A DNA stretch of 64,000 bases, from NCBI GenBank assembly GCA_041660045.1, contig JBAZXA010000001.1:706580-770579 (forward strand), read 5' to 3'. The translations under genes and the position numbers were made by a program. This document shows positions 33,216-42,264 of this stretch, piece after piece (the first letter of the stretch is position 1; every line of letters starts with the position of its first letter). The stretch comes from WM-3-3 sp041660045. Lineage in GTDB: Bacteria; Pseudomonadota; Gammaproteobacteria; Methylococcales; Methylomonadaceae. The notes under the pieces were generated by a model. It worked only from the letters and a program-made list of their open reading frames with translations. It was not told the origin of the DNA and made no database searches.

Positions 33216-33391
33216 AGTAATGACAGACTCAAACGTTGAAACAAAAAAATGGTAATTTTAAGCTGATTTTTTCGGCAATCACATGCTCACCTTAAAAAAC
33301 GCCCTCAATCCTACCTTGAAGCGCTACGCCCCATGCTCAAGCAGTAGCAAAAGCGTATCAATCTTAGGGTTATCGCTTTCACCAATCAACG

Positions 33392-34252
33392 CTAGTGAAA
33401 AGGATAAATTAACTGCTGAGGAAATTTAGCTGGAAATGCTTGGTCATGTATAAAGCCTAAAGTCTCATCGCGCCCATCTTTAGGTATATACGCAGTGGCA
33501 AACAAATAATCCCAAAGGCTTAAAGTTATGCCAAAATTGACACCATAACGACGTGGCTGGGCATAAGCGTGATGCCAAATATGCATTACAGGGTTATTCA
33601 GCAAATACTTTAGCGGGCCATAACTTATAGCTAAATTTGAATGGTTTAAATGGCCAATTGTTAAGGTAAAAATCTGGATTAAAAACACATCACTAAGCTT
33701 AAAACCAATTAGCCCTAGAGGTATATATTGTAATGTACTATAAAAAACAATTTCCATAGGATGGAAACGGAAATGCGCCGCAAAACCCATTTCTTTAACT
33801 GAATGATGTACCTTGTGAAATTGCCACAGCCAAGAAACCCGATGTAATAAGCGATGGATATTCCATTGTATAAAATCAGTAACTAAAAATAAAACTAGTA
33901 ATTGCAACCAATTAGGCCACTGTTGTAGATTAATCAACGGCCTTAGAGTTATACCAAAGGCCGCCGAGTTTCTAATAAAAAACTGCTCAGCTACATTAGC
34001 CACCGCTGCGTATATCAGCAGCGGAAAAATAATGCTATTGAAGAAAAGATAAAAGCCATCTAGCCAAAAATCTTTTCTAAACATGCCTTGGCCGGTACGC
34101 CAAGGAAAAAAAACTTCTAAGCCCCAGACCATTACGGAAATGGCCATCAATCGCCAAAATGGGCTTTTGTAAGTAGGATGGGAAATATCTTCGATTAAAT
34201 AATTCCCAAAACCCCGATAAGCATCCATAGCAATATCAAGATAATTTTCCAT
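33392..34252 (-). CDS. Sterol desaturase/fatty acid hydroxylase family protein
   Basis: 286 residues with about four or five membrane helices. The di-iron histidine clusters of the family are present: a first His pair in NIHRLLHR, then FHKVHHS, and later HIWHHAY. These membrane enzymes hydroxylate or desaturate lipids with oxygen. It is located 64 bp downstream of bufC on the same strand and may be read with the bufferin cluster. The substrate is unknown; sterols, hopanoids, carotenoids and fatty acids are all possible. Confidence 0.8.
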   Translation of the reverse strand: MENYLDIAMDAYRGFGNYLIEDISHPTYKSPFWRLMAISVMVWGLEVFFPWRTGQGMFRKDFWLDGFYLFFNSIIFPLLIYAAVANVAEQFFIRNSAAFGITLRPLINLQQWPNWLQLLVLFLVTDFIQWNIHRLLHRVSWLWQFHKVHHSVKEMGFAAHFRFHPMEIVFYSTLQYIPLGLIGFKLSDVFLIQIFTLTIGHLNHSNLAISYGPLKYLLNNPVMHIWHHAYAQPRRYGVNFGITLSLWDYLFATAYIPKDGRDETLGFIHDQAFPAKFPQQLIYPFH

Positions 34253-34316
34253 CGTTAGTTTCCGCCTCTGGCTAAATTAATCTAACATAATACCAAGATC
34301 ATGCTGATTTGCCAGG

Positions 34317-35111
34317 TTAACAACTAACCACTTCTGCAACCCAACCATCTCGCAACCAAGCTTGTAAAAAACCTGCAACATTAACAACAACTTGATCTTC
34401 ATCTAAGGATTGGCATAGCTCAGTACAGACTTGACTAAAACTATTCCCCGCCATAAAAGCCTTTAAACAAATAGCCTCATGCTCTGGCAATAAACGGAAC
34501 AGCAACTTCAACTGATGTCGCCATATAATCCAATCCTGTAATTGATCATTTTTAGTTACCGCAGGCAGCGCTTGCTTTTGATTTGAAGCCTCCCAAACTT
34601 CTGGAATATTAAACTCAAACGCCAATTGGCGCAAAGAAGGATGAAATTGTAATTTTAATCCTGGCCATGTACTAACCTCTATTGCCGCTAAGTGGGAAAA
34701 ATCAACTAATGCCGTTTCAAGAGCATCAAACGCTTCACTCAAAGCCCATTCGAAAGCGGCTAACTCTGCCAGTCCACCTTGTGTTTTGTAAGGCGGGGTT
34801 TGCTGCAAAAATAAGGCTAAATTTCGACCAAACCAGCGAATAGAATATTGGTCTGATGGTGATTCATCAATATAAGCCCGCGCCATAGTATCAAAACCCG
34901 CATCTCCTAGGCTATCTAGCAAAGCTGGATAATCCGACAACAAGGCCTCAATTAAACGTAACCGGTAAGCGTCGGTATAGACCTTAAAACGCTCTTTTGC
35001 TGAAGCTTGTGCAGTATTAATAATAAAACTGGGGACTTCCGCTTCTAATTTGAATACCGCAGATTGGAATGATTTTTGTAGCTCCTGTAACGTTAAAGTT
35101 TGTTTAATCAT
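34317..35111 (-). CDS. bufC: Bufferin maturation partner (DUF2063/HvfC-BufC family)
   Basis: 264 residues. The N-terminal domain has the DUF2063 pattern, including RFKVYTDAYRLRLIEALLSDYPALLDSLGDAGF and a later FEWALSEAFDA segment. Such proteins are partners of DUF692/MNIO enzymes and recognise the precursor peptide of bufferins or similar RiPPs. The gene overlaps bufB by 4 bp, so the two are translationally coupled. The C-terminal 100 residues look helical. Assignment rests on both the domain and the neighbourhood. Confidence 0.82.
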   Translation of the reverse strand: MIKQTLTLQELQKSFQSAVFKLEAEVPSFIINTAQASAKERFKVYTDAYRLRLIEALLSDYPALLDSLGDAGFDTMARAYIDESPSDQYSIRWFGRNLALFLQQTPPYKTQGGLAELAAFEWALSEAFDALETALVDFSHLAAIEVSTWPGLKLQFHPSLRQLAFEFNIPEVWEASNQKQALPAVTKNDQLQDWIIWRHQLKLLFRLLPEHEAICLKAFMAGNSFSQVCTELCQSLDEDQVVVNVAGFLQAWLRDGWVAEVVSC

Positions 35112-35947
35112 GCAGCCAACTCCAACGATTTAGCTATTTGTTTAGCTACCTTAAGTTCTTCCAAAAGCTCTTCAAATTCAGGGATATTGTCATCACGTTC
35201 TATCATTGTCGATATGACCCCAAACCGATGCAATGCGGACTCATACAAAGACCAAACCGGATCAATAACCGAATCCCCGTGGCTATCAATAATGATATGG
35301 TCAAGCTTTAGGTGGCCTGCTAAATGAAACTGTTGCACACGGTTTACCGGAATATTCTGTAAATAGACTAGCGGGTCAAAGCCATGATTGTAAGCACTGA
35401 CATAAATATTATTAATGTCTAACAAAATTAAACAATCCGCCCTTTCAGCCACTTCCCGCAGAAAATCCCATTCTTGCATTTCTGAGTGTGTATAGTTTAT
35501 GTAACTGGAGACATTTTCTAACAAAATCTTACGGCCTAAAAAGTCTTGTACTTTTTTAACGCGTTCTACGACATGCAGCAATGCTTCTTCGGTATAAGGC
35601 AATGGCAATAAATCATGCATATTGATACCCCCAATACCCGTCCAGCAGAGATGGTCTGATATCCAGGCGGGCTCAATACGGGAAGCTAAAGCCCTTACTT
35701 TCTGCAAATAATTAAAATTTACAGGATCTGTTGATCCTATAGAAAGCGACACCCCGTGCATAACCATTGGATAATGGGCTCGGATGCTATCGAGATAATA
35801 TAATGGCTTGCCGCCATCTACTAAATAATTTTCAGTAATCACTTCAAACCAGTCAACGGCAGGCTTATCTGCCAGAATTGTTTGATAGTGATCTTTGCGT
35901 AGACCTAAACCGAAGCCCAGGTAAGGGCGCTGTTCCATAACAGACAT
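35108..35947 (-). CDS. bufB: Multinuclear iron oxidase for RiPP maturation (MNIO, DUF692)
   Basis: 279 residues, the size of a stand-alone MNIO enzyme (MbnB relatives). Metal-binding segments are visible in order: MVMHGVSLSIG, ISDHLCWTG, LLENVSSYI, DINNIYVSAYNHGFD, QFHLAGH, DSHGDSVIDPVW and MIERDDNIPEFEEL. Relatives convert cysteines of precursor peptides into heterocycles such as thiooxazole, for copper binding. It sits between the precursor gene bufA (84 bp upstream, with a hairpin between) and the partner bufC (4-bp overlap). In a copper-dependent organism a copper-handling role is plausible. Confidence 0.9.
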   Translation of the reverse strand: MSVMEQRPYLGFGLGLRKDHYQTILADKPAVDWFEVITENYLVDGGKPLYYLDSIRAHYPMVMHGVSLSIGSTDPVNFNYLQKVRALASRIEPAWISDHLCWTGIGGINMHDLLPLPYTEEALLHVVERVKKVQDFLGRKILLENVSSYINYTHSEMQEWDFLREVAERADCLILLDINNIYVSAYNHGFDPLVYLQNIPVNRVQQFHLAGHLKLDHIIIDSHGDSVIDPVWSLYESALHRFGVISTMIERDDNIPEFEELLEELKVAKQIAKSLELAA

Positions 35948-35983
35948 AAACGCCTCGTCATAAAATTATGGTTGCTATAAAGA

Positions 35984-36007
35984 AAGGGGCGGTTTTACCC
36001 GCCCCTT
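35984..36007 (-). terminator. Attenuator-like hairpin between bufA and bufB
   Basis: A perfect 9-bp GC-rich stem AAGGGGCGG/CCGCCCCTT with a 6-base loop, followed on the minus strand by TCTTTAT. The weak T run suggests partial termination, which would give more precursor than enzyme. Confidence 0.65.
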
Positions 36008-36031
36008 ATCCTGTTCTAAATAACGAGTTTT

Positions 36032-36301
36032 TTACTTAGCAGGGGCTTCGACTTTACCACCTTTAGCAGTGCATTCTTCTTCAGTAGTGGCAACAAATCC
36101 TTTGCCTTTACAAGCATTTTGACCTTTACAAGCATTAGATGCAGTTTTGCATTCAGAGTGGCCTTTGCACTCGTTAATGCCACCGCAATGTACTTTTGCT
36201 TCTTTTGCACCATCGTGCTCAGCCGCCATAACAGGGCCTGCAACAAACAAAGAAGCTACAGCAGTTGCCAATAATAATCCTGATGCATTAGTTGATTTCA
36301 T
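36032..36301 (-). CDS. bufA: Bufferin-type precursor peptide (BufA2-like)
   Basis: 89 residues. A Sec signal peptide ends near residue 27 (VMAA). The mature part has six cysteines at 39, 45, 51, 58, 64 and 77, in a repeated Cys-Lys-Gly pattern (ECKGHSECK, ACKGQNACKG) and an EEECTAKGG end. This matches the periplasmic bufferin-type metallophore precursors of the BufA2 group, which are exported by Sec and modified on cysteines by an MNIO enzyme. The modifying genes bufB and bufC follow directly. An AGGAAAA ribosome site precedes the ATG. Copper is the most likely ligand by analogy. Confidence 0.85.
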   Translation of the reverse strand: MKSTNASGLLLATAVASLFVAGPVMAAEHDGAKEAKVHCGGINECKGHSECKTASNACKGQNACKGKGFVATTEEECTAKGGKVEAPAK

Positions 36302-36408
36302 AGTTGTTTTCCTAATTTTATGTTTAAACTAAAGATAAATTTGCTGCTTTGGCTTCCTGCCTAACAACAATGGTAATGTCCCCGATTTAAGAGGATTTAA
36401 AATTGCAC

Positions 36409-36534
36409 TCAATCGTGCAACATAGGCGCAGCCAACCTTTGCCACGCCTGATGTTTGTCAGCCAATACCGTGCAGGTATTTTCGCTGCAAGTTAACTTAC
36501 AGCTTAAACAAGCTGGTTTTTTTGTATTTGTCAT
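36409..36534 (-). CDS. Small Cys-rich ORF upstream of bufA
   Basis: A 41-codon frame from ATG 36534 to TGA 36409, about 107 bp before bufA on the same strand. It encodes cysteines at positions 9, 12, 16 and 21 (ACLSCKLTCSENTC), a possible zinc or copper knuckle, followed by a Trp-containing helix. No convincing ribosome site was found, and no family is recognised. It could be a small regulator, a second peptide substrate or chance. Confidence 0.35.
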   Translation of the reverse strand: MTNTKKPACLSCKLTCSENTCTVLADKHQAWQRLAAPMLHD

Positions 36535-37002
36535 TTAACTGGGTTAAGAATCCATTGCTTAAGCGCTTTTGTGATTCATTATTAATCACAAAGTAGTAAC
36601 AACTTAATATAGAATTTGTCTAATATTCAGGTTAATTCGCCAAACCTTACAGTAATCTACATTTTATAAGCCAATGAATAAGGTGGATTTATTGTTTAAT
36701 TGCGTATTCGATACTCACTAACTTTGTAAGTTCATTTATCTGAAAATAAATTTTGCAAAGTTTTCCCTGGCAAAAATTGACTAATTTTTAGCCACTTCAT
36801 TAACCGGCATTTTTTCCAACAACAGAAGTAATTTGTATAGCTAAGTCTTATAACCCGGCAAAAATTACAGCGGCCTCAAAATAGCGCTCGCTTTTTGCAA
36901 TAAAGTTATAGAATATAAAACACATAAAAATTATACATATTTGGCATGATAACTTCCTACAAAACCAATAAGGTTATAATAGATAGTTATATTAAGAAGA
37001 CC
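36535..37002. other. Intergenic region with an inverted repeat
   Basis: About 470 bp of AT-rich DNA between the buf cluster and the GAPDH-like gene. The only structure noticed is a perfect 9-bp inverted repeat TTTGTGATT/AATCACAAA with a 7-base spacer at 36568-36592. It looks like a CRP half-site pair but the spacing is wrong for CRP. No gene seen. Confidence 0.4.
36568..36592. repeat. Perfect inverted repeat, possible operator
   Basis: TTTGTGATT and AATCACAAA flank a CATTATT spacer. It lies about 34 bp upstream of the small Cys-rich frame and 267 bp upstream of bufA, so it could be an operator for the buf cluster. Confidence 0.35.
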
Positions 37003-38049
37003 CTACAAATACTCCCCTATCAGACCTAATACATCTAAAGCCCGACAACAATAAGCCTGTTCATTATCATGTACCATTGAAACACCTAAGTGCCTATGCT
37101 GGTTAACAACCAAATGGTTCATCAGCAAAATGGATGAAAATTCCGACCCCATAAAATCAATGCTGGCCCGTTCATGTCCCCACGCGCCGTAATCACATTG
37201 AATAATACCTTTAAGGCTGTTATTGGCATAATCTTCAAATAACCTTACACATTCTTCCCGGGAAGTATCTTTGGCCAGCTGTGCCGTAAAATCGATGATG
37301 GAAACAATAGCTGTCGGCACTCGGTATGAAAGTGAGTCTAACTTACCCTTAAGCGATGGGATAATTAATGCCGTCGACTTAGCAACATTTGTGGCAAGTG
37401 GTAATACTGAAGCGGCATATGCCCGGCCTAATTGTGGTGAGGAGTGATAGCTATCTAAGACTCGCTGATCAGCTAGCGCAGGATGGATAGTAATAATACG
37501 GGCATAGTCTATGCCAAAATGCTTTTCTAAGATATGTGCGATAGGTACCATCGCATTGCCCGTACAAGTACTAGCAGTAACCACATGATGCTGTAGGGGA
37601 TCATAATCGGCATGATTTATACCGAAAACCAAACTAATATCGCTACCTTCTATATTTGATGTACAAATAATTTTTTTGGCCAGCTTTTGATCGACCAAAC
37701 TGCGTAGGTCATTGATAGTGGCCGTTCCTGTGGCATCTATAAATACATCCAGCTGATACTCGCGTAGTACCTTATAGCTAGCTTCATCCGGTAGCCCGCG
37801 TCGACGGTCTACCTTTAGATAACGGACAGCCTTGCCATTAACCATTAAATTATCGCCATCACAATCAAGAAAAAACGGCGATTGTCCATAAGTACTGTCA
37901 TTAGCCATCAAGTATGCCACTTGATCAATAGGCATGACATCGCAGACGATAGAAATATCAAACCGGCCTTCAGCTGATTTGGTATAATTGTTACGTAGTA
38001 AGCCACGCCCTATTCTTCCTAAACCTGCTATTCCCACACGCAAAGTCAT
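37003..38049 (-). CDS. Divergent glyceraldehyde-3-phosphate dehydrogenase-like protein
   Basis: 348 residues with the GAPDH fold. The NAD site is GIAGLGRIGRGLLRN at the N-terminus. The catalytic cysteine is Cys162, but the usual SCTTN box reads TCTGN, and the active-site histidine is His189 in IHPALADQ instead of HAYTNDQ. The segments LPLATNVAKSTALIIPSLKGKLD and SYRVPT follow the family pattern. The C-terminal WYDNE motif reads VHDNEQAY. It is therefore a paralogue whose substrate may be another phosphorylated aldehyde. It stands alone, divergent from pqiA; no central glycolysis genes are nearby. Confidence 0.75.
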   Translation of the reverse strand: MTLRVGIAGLGRIGRGLLRNNYTKSAEGRFDISIVCDVMPIDQVAYLMANDSTYGQSPFFLDCDGDNLMVNGKAVRYLKVDRRRGLPDEASYKVLREYQLDVFIDATGTATINDLRSLVDQKLAKKIICTSNIEGSDISLVFGINHADYDPLQHHVVTASTCTGNAMVPIAHILEKHFGIDYARIITIHPALADQRVLDSYHSSPQLGRAYAASVLPLATNVAKSTALIIPSLKGKLDSLSYRVPTAIVSIIDFTAQLAKDTSREECVRLFEDYANNSLKGIIQCDYGAWGHERASIDFMGSEFSSILLMNHLVVNQHRHLGVSMVHDNEQAYCCRALDVLGLIGEYL

Positions 38050-38272
38050 GGCTTGTAAAGCTCCTGTTAGCTATTTTCGATTTTTAGGTTTGAATCAAGT
38101 TTAGGACAAAAATTACATTTATATTTTAAAACTTATTATCAAATTAAAGTTATGGGCTGAAAATTGCGATTTTTTAACTGGAAAAACAATTTTTGAGCCC
38201 TATTACAGACTAAATTTAGCGATAAATTGAAAATTTCCCTAAAAAATCTTATGCCCCCTACAAAATTTTTAA

Positions 38273-38929
38273 ATGTCCAAGCGTAAGTGCCAAAATAGCC
38301 GTAACCTGGGTGACTTAGCCTTAGATGCATGCCCTGAATGTGATCTATTAATCTCACAGGGACACCCCAAAATTGGGGAAAAAGCGCATTGCCCACGATG
38401 TGGTTATTTAATACAACGTCCACGGCCACATAGTATAGAAAGTACATTAGCCCTCTCTGTTGCTGGACTAATATTAATGTTCCCAGCAAACTTATTGCCT
38501 CTCGTAGGTATAAAGATTTTGGGTAATAGCCAAGACGGCACACTTTGGTCAGGTGTAAGCGCACTGTTTAATGAAGGCATGTGGGGGGTTGCGATTTTGG
38601 TATTTTTGGCCAGCATTTTATTCCCCTTGATCAATATTGTGTTATGTCTATTAATCAGCGCTAGTCTTTACTTTAATAAATTTTACCCCTACCTGCCAAT
38701 TGGGATGCGTTGCTTACAACATATCGAAGAATGGGCTATGCTGGAAGTTTATACTCTCGGTATCATTGTTGCCTGCGTTAAGTTAAGTTCAATGGCTGAG
38801 TTACGTTTTGGTTTAGGCTTATATGCATTTATTGCTTTACTATTGGTTTCAGGATTATTGACTAGCAATCTTGATAATTACTTATTTTGGCGGCAGATAG
38901 GCAAACTAAAGGAAAAAAATGACTATTAA
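38273..38929 (+). CDS. pqiA: PqiA domain membrane protein (first copy)
   Basis: 218 residues. An N-terminal zinc-ribbon-like part has Cys-x2-Cys pairs (CPEC and CPRC), followed by four membrane helices. This is one half of the PqiA/YebS family; E. coli PqiA carries two such domains in one chain, whereas here they are separate genes overlapping by 11 bp. The protein sits in the inner membrane and works with the MCE protein PqiB and the lipoprotein PqiC in lipid transport across the envelope. Confidence 0.85.
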   Translation: MSKRKCQNSRNLGDLALDACPECDLLISQGHPKIGEKAHCPRCGYLIQRPRPHSIESTLALSVAGLILMFPANLLPLVGIKILGNSQDGTLWSGVSALFNEGMWGVAILVFLASILFPLINIVLCLLISASLYFNKFYPYLPIGMRCLQHIEEWAMLEVYTLGIIVACVKLSSMAELRFGLGLYAFIALLLVSGLLTSNLDNYLFWRQIGKLKEKNDY

Positions 38930-39527
38930 AACCGCAAGAGGACAAGGTTTAGTACGTTGCCATGACTGCGGACAGCTCAGTAAAATTTATCTTCAGCCGT
39001 ATTGCCCTTTATGCGGCGGCCACTTGCAGGCTAGAAAAACACTCAGTTTACATAAAACTTTAGCATTTTCGTTAAGCGGACTAATCCTTTATATTCCTGC
39101 CAATATCTTTCCTATTATGACCATCACTAACTTTGGTAAGAGCGAACCCCATACCATCATTGGTGGCATTATGGTTTTGCTTAATAGCGGCATGGTACCT
39201 ATTGGCTTATTAGTTCTTATTGCCAGTATTTTAGTGCCACTATTAAAATTAATCGGCTTAGCTTTATTAATGTTATGCGTCTATCGTCAATGGCAGGTTA
39301 ATGCCCGCCTATGGACTATTATTTATCGTATCATCTGCTTTGTAGGACGGTGGTCGATGCTGGATATTTTTATGATTTCAATTTTAGTCTCGCTAGTAAA
39401 CTTAGGTGGCATTGCCCAAGTCGTCGCTGGGACGGCAGCCTCCGCTTTTGCTGCAGTGGTTGTATTAACAATATTTGCCGCCAAAAGTTTTGACCCCCGT
39501 TTACTTTGGGATAACCAGCCACAATGA
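38919..39527 (+). CDS. pqiA: PqiA domain membrane protein (second copy)
   Basis: 202 residues with a CHDC/CPLC ribbon at the N-terminus and four membrane helices, paralogous to the preceding gene. It overlaps the gene before it by 11 bp and pqiB by 4 bp. The two half-proteins probably form a heterodimer equivalent to the two-domain PqiA. Confidence 0.85.
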   Translation: MTIKTARGQGLVRCHDCGQLSKIYLQPYCPLCGGHLQARKTLSLHKTLAFSLSGLILYIPANIFPIMTITNFGKSEPHTIIGGIMVLLNSGMVPIGLLVLIASILVPLLKLIGLALLMLCVYRQWQVNARLWTIIYRIICFVGRWSMLDIFMISILVSLVNLGGIAQVVAGTAASAFAAVVVLTIFAAKSFDPRLLWDNQPQ

Positions 39528-41107
39528 GCAATTTGAATAACCTTTATGCAACAACAGAACCAGAACTCAATAAAAAAGCTGAATTGCCGTTAGTCTGGCT
39601 GTTACCCATTATTGCGATCTTAGTCAGTGGTTGGCTAATCTATAAATCTGCCAGCGAAAAAGGCCCTACTATCACCATAAGCTTCCCCACTGCCGAAGGC
39701 TTAGAAATTGATAAAACTAAAATTAAATATTTGGATGTAGAAATTGGCAAAGTGACCAATATCTCGATTAATGAGGATTTAAAAACAATTTTAGTGACTG
39801 CACAAATGAATCATGGCGCAACTAGTTTTTTAAATGAACATACTTCTTTTTGGGTTGTAAGACCGCAAGTCGGTCTTGCCGGCGTATCCGGCCTGGGGAC
39901 TTTATTATCTGGCCCTTATATAGAAATTCATCCTGGGGATGGCCATGAAAAACGTTCATTTGTTGGCTTAAAAACTGCCCCTGTCTTAAAAACCAATGCC
40001 GAAGGCAAACAATTTATCCTTGAAACCAATAATTTAGGATCGATGCGCCCTGGTACACCGATCAATTTTCATGGCATCAATGTCGGCGAGGTGCTTAGCC
40101 ATAAACTTTCACCTGAAGCCAATGCAATACTCCTTACTGTGTTCATCAACGCACCATATGACCAATTTGTCAGAAAAAATACCCGCTTTTGGGTTGATAG
40201 CGGTATCGACTTATCTGCCGGGGCGGATGGCTTTAAAGTTAGGACAGGGCCGCTAATTTCTATATTAAGTGGGGGCATCGCATTTAGGGCGTCAGCACAA
40301 GACTCAGTCAGCGATATTGAAACCGAAAACAGCGTATTTAAGCTATATGATACCTATGACCAATCTACACAAATTGTTTATAACACTACATTAAAATACG
40401 TTATGTATTTTAATGGTTCTGTCCGTGGTTTAACAATTGATGCCCCTGTACAACTAAGGGGGATTACTATCGGTAAAGTAGTCGACATTAATCTTGAAAT
40501 CGATGAAAAAACAGCAGAAATACATATTCCGGTAATTGTTGAGGTCGAGCCTGAACGCATCAGAAAAATTAATAACCTAGACCATGTCAGCGACAAAGAT
40601 GTTCTGAATCGACTCATTAATAAAGGCTTACGCGCTCAGTTGCAGACAGGCAGCCTAATAACCGGGCAGCTGTTAGTTGACTTAGATTTTTACCCAAATA
40701 GTAAAATTATTGTTAGCAATCACCCCAATCAATTCCCCGAATTTCCCACTATGGCCAGTTCTTTTGACCAATTTACCCATAGCGCTAATATCATAATGGA
40801 TAAAATTGCTAAACTGCCACTTGATGAAACTAGTAAGGAAATTAACAAAACCCTAAAATCTTTACAACAAACATCAACCGTAGCTTCTGAAACCTTGCAC
40901 ACCGCCAAAGGTGGGCTTAAGACTTTGGATAATACACTACTTTCTACTCAGCAAGTCTTGGGCAACTTCGCAGCTGGCTCAAGCACACAATACCAAATTG
41001 AACAACTACTGATAGAACTAACACAAACCGCAAACTCCTTAAAACAGCTGTCCGATTATTTAGAACAACACCCTGACTCCTTAATTAAAGGTAAAAAAGA
41101 GCCCTAA
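39524..41107 (+). CDS. pqiB: MCE-domain protein PqiB
   Basis: 527 residues. One membrane helix at about residues 22-42 (LVWLLPIIAILVSGWLIY) is followed by three MCE/MlaD domains (beginning near residues 48, 160 and 285; key segments include GLEIDKTKIKYLDVEIGKV and VQLRGITIGKV) and a helical C-terminal region of about 110 residues. In E. coli PqiB forms a hollow needle across the periplasm that carries lipids. It is coupled to the upstream PqiA gene and, by 1-bp overlap, to pqiC. Confidence 0.93.
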   Translation: MSNLNNLYATTEPELNKKAELPLVWLLPIIAILVSGWLIYKSASEKGPTITISFPTAEGLEIDKTKIKYLDVEIGKVTNISINEDLKTILVTAQMNHGATSFLNEHTSFWVVRPQVGLAGVSGLGTLLSGPYIEIHPGDGHEKRSFVGLKTAPVLKTNAEGKQFILETNNLGSMRPGTPINFHGINVGEVLSHKLSPEANAILLTVFINAPYDQFVRKNTRFWVDSGIDLSAGADGFKVRTGPLISILSGGIAFRASAQDSVSDIETENSVFKLYDTYDQSTQIVYNTTLKYVMYFNGSVRGLTIDAPVQLRGITIGKVVDINLEIDEKTAEIHIPVIVEVEPERIRKINNLDHVSDKDVLNRLINKGLRAQLQTGSLITGQLLVDLDFYPNSKIIVSNHPNQFPEFPTMASSFDQFTHSANIIMDKIAKLPLDETSKEINKTLKSLQQTSTVASETLHTAKGGLKTLDNTLLSTQQVLGNFAAGSSTQYQIEQLLIELTQTANSLKQLSDYLEQHPDSLIKGKKEP

Positions 41108-41703
41108 TGCAACTTAGAACGCTATGTAAACTTGTCTTCATTGCCCTGGCTGCACAAGCATGCGCGGCAACACCGCCAACTCGGTTTTATGTTTTGGAGA
41201 CCGTAAGCCCTTTAGCTTCAACTGACCCAATAAAGACGCAAAGTCCAATCATCGGTATAGGCCCAATCACTATTCCTACACTACTTGAACGTAAACAAAT
41301 AGTTAACCGTACGGCCAATAACAATGTCGAATTTGCCGAATTTGATCAATGGGCTAGCCCATTGAAAGACAATATAGTGCAAGTCTTAAGAGGAAATTTA
41401 AGCCATCTGGTACCTAATAAATTGTTTCGTGCCTATCCTTGGGCAGCTTTTGGTGGCGTAGACTTCCGTTTAGTTATTGAGGTCACCCAATTTGACGCAA
41501 AAACAGGCGAACTGGCTAATTTAGAAGCCAATTGGACACTAATTAATGAAAAAAACCATAACATTATTAATAATGGGGTCTACAAAACTGAGCAAAGACT
41601 TAATGACAGTTCTTATGAAAGCATGGTATCTGCCTTAAATAATTTACTTGCAAAATTGAGTCAGCAACTAGCGGAAGCTACCAATAAAAACATCAGCCGA
41701 TAA
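41107..41703 (+). CDS. pqiC: PqiC-like outer-membrane lipoprotein
   Basis: 198 residues. The signal peptide ends with a lipobox at Cys19 (AAQAC). The mature domain (TRFYVLETVSP, IGIGPITIPTLLERKQIV, FAEFDQWASPL) is the ABC-transport-auxiliary/DUF330 domain of PqiC. It anchors the PqiB tunnel to the outer membrane. It overlaps pqiB by one base and ends the operon. Confidence 0.88.
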   Translation: MQLRTLCKLVFIALAAQACAATPPTRFYVLETVSPLASTDPIKTQSPIIGIGPITIPTLLERKQIVNRTANNNVEFAEFDQWASPLKDNIVQVLRGNLSHLVPNKLFRAYPWAAFGGVDFRLVIEVTQFDAKTGELANLEANWTLINEKNHNIINNGVYKTEQRLNDSSYESMVSALNNLLAKLSQQLAEATNKNISR

Positions 41704-42264
41704 TTTGGTAACCGATATGCTATTAATATCATCAGTCTTACTAACCTTTATTTCTCTAACGCCAACAAATCCAATACTGCCATCTGTCAGTGTCATTTTA
41801 CCGAATAGCATTAAACTTAAACTACAAAATATTTAGCCTAGCGATATAAAGTTAATTTGTTAGCGGCTTTACCGTGTGACGTGCTTTGCCTTGTTATTCT
41901 CTAGCGCGACATAAGGAATTCAATGCTTCCTATGTCCTAAAGCCTAAATCTAATGTTTAGGTTAAGTTGAAAAATTGTTTGTGTTCACGTATCTTAATAG
42001 CCCTGCAATCTAGAAAGTATAATAAATATGCCACTTAACTAGGCTAAAGCTAATTCTTTTTTGCCGTTTTTCCATCCTAAACAAATTTTACAAAACCGTG
42101 CCCTTAAAGTTTGTATACCCGATGCAGCACTTGCCAAGCCAAATAGGCCGTATATTACCCACTAATTGGTGGTCTGTTGATTAATTTATTACCTTTGCTA
42201 AAAACGCAAGCCCGTACCTAACTAAGTTATGTCACCTTAACGAAATAGAAACACTTACTATCAA
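41704..42264. other. Intergenic region between pqiC and the GT-C gene
   Basis: About 560 bp, AT-rich. A 47-codon minus-strand frame (41668-41811) overlaps the pqiC end and has no clear features. No tRNA, terminator or repeat was recognised. It probably holds the promoter of the downstream gene. Confidence 0.4.

Noticed and set aside
36568..36592. CRP site upstream of the bufferin cluster
   Set aside because: The arms contain TGTGA and TCACA but are separated by 11 bases instead of 6, so it does not fit CRP; kept only as an inverted repeat.
38139..38564. 141-codon frame on the minus strand over pqiA
   Set aside because: It lies opposite the well-supported PqiA gene and shows no domain or ribosome site; it is a shadow frame.
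41668..41811. 47-codon minus-strand frame overlapping the end of pqiC
   Set aside because: It has a plausible look (GSIGFVGVREI) but no ribosome site, ends inside pqiC and matches nothing I recognise.
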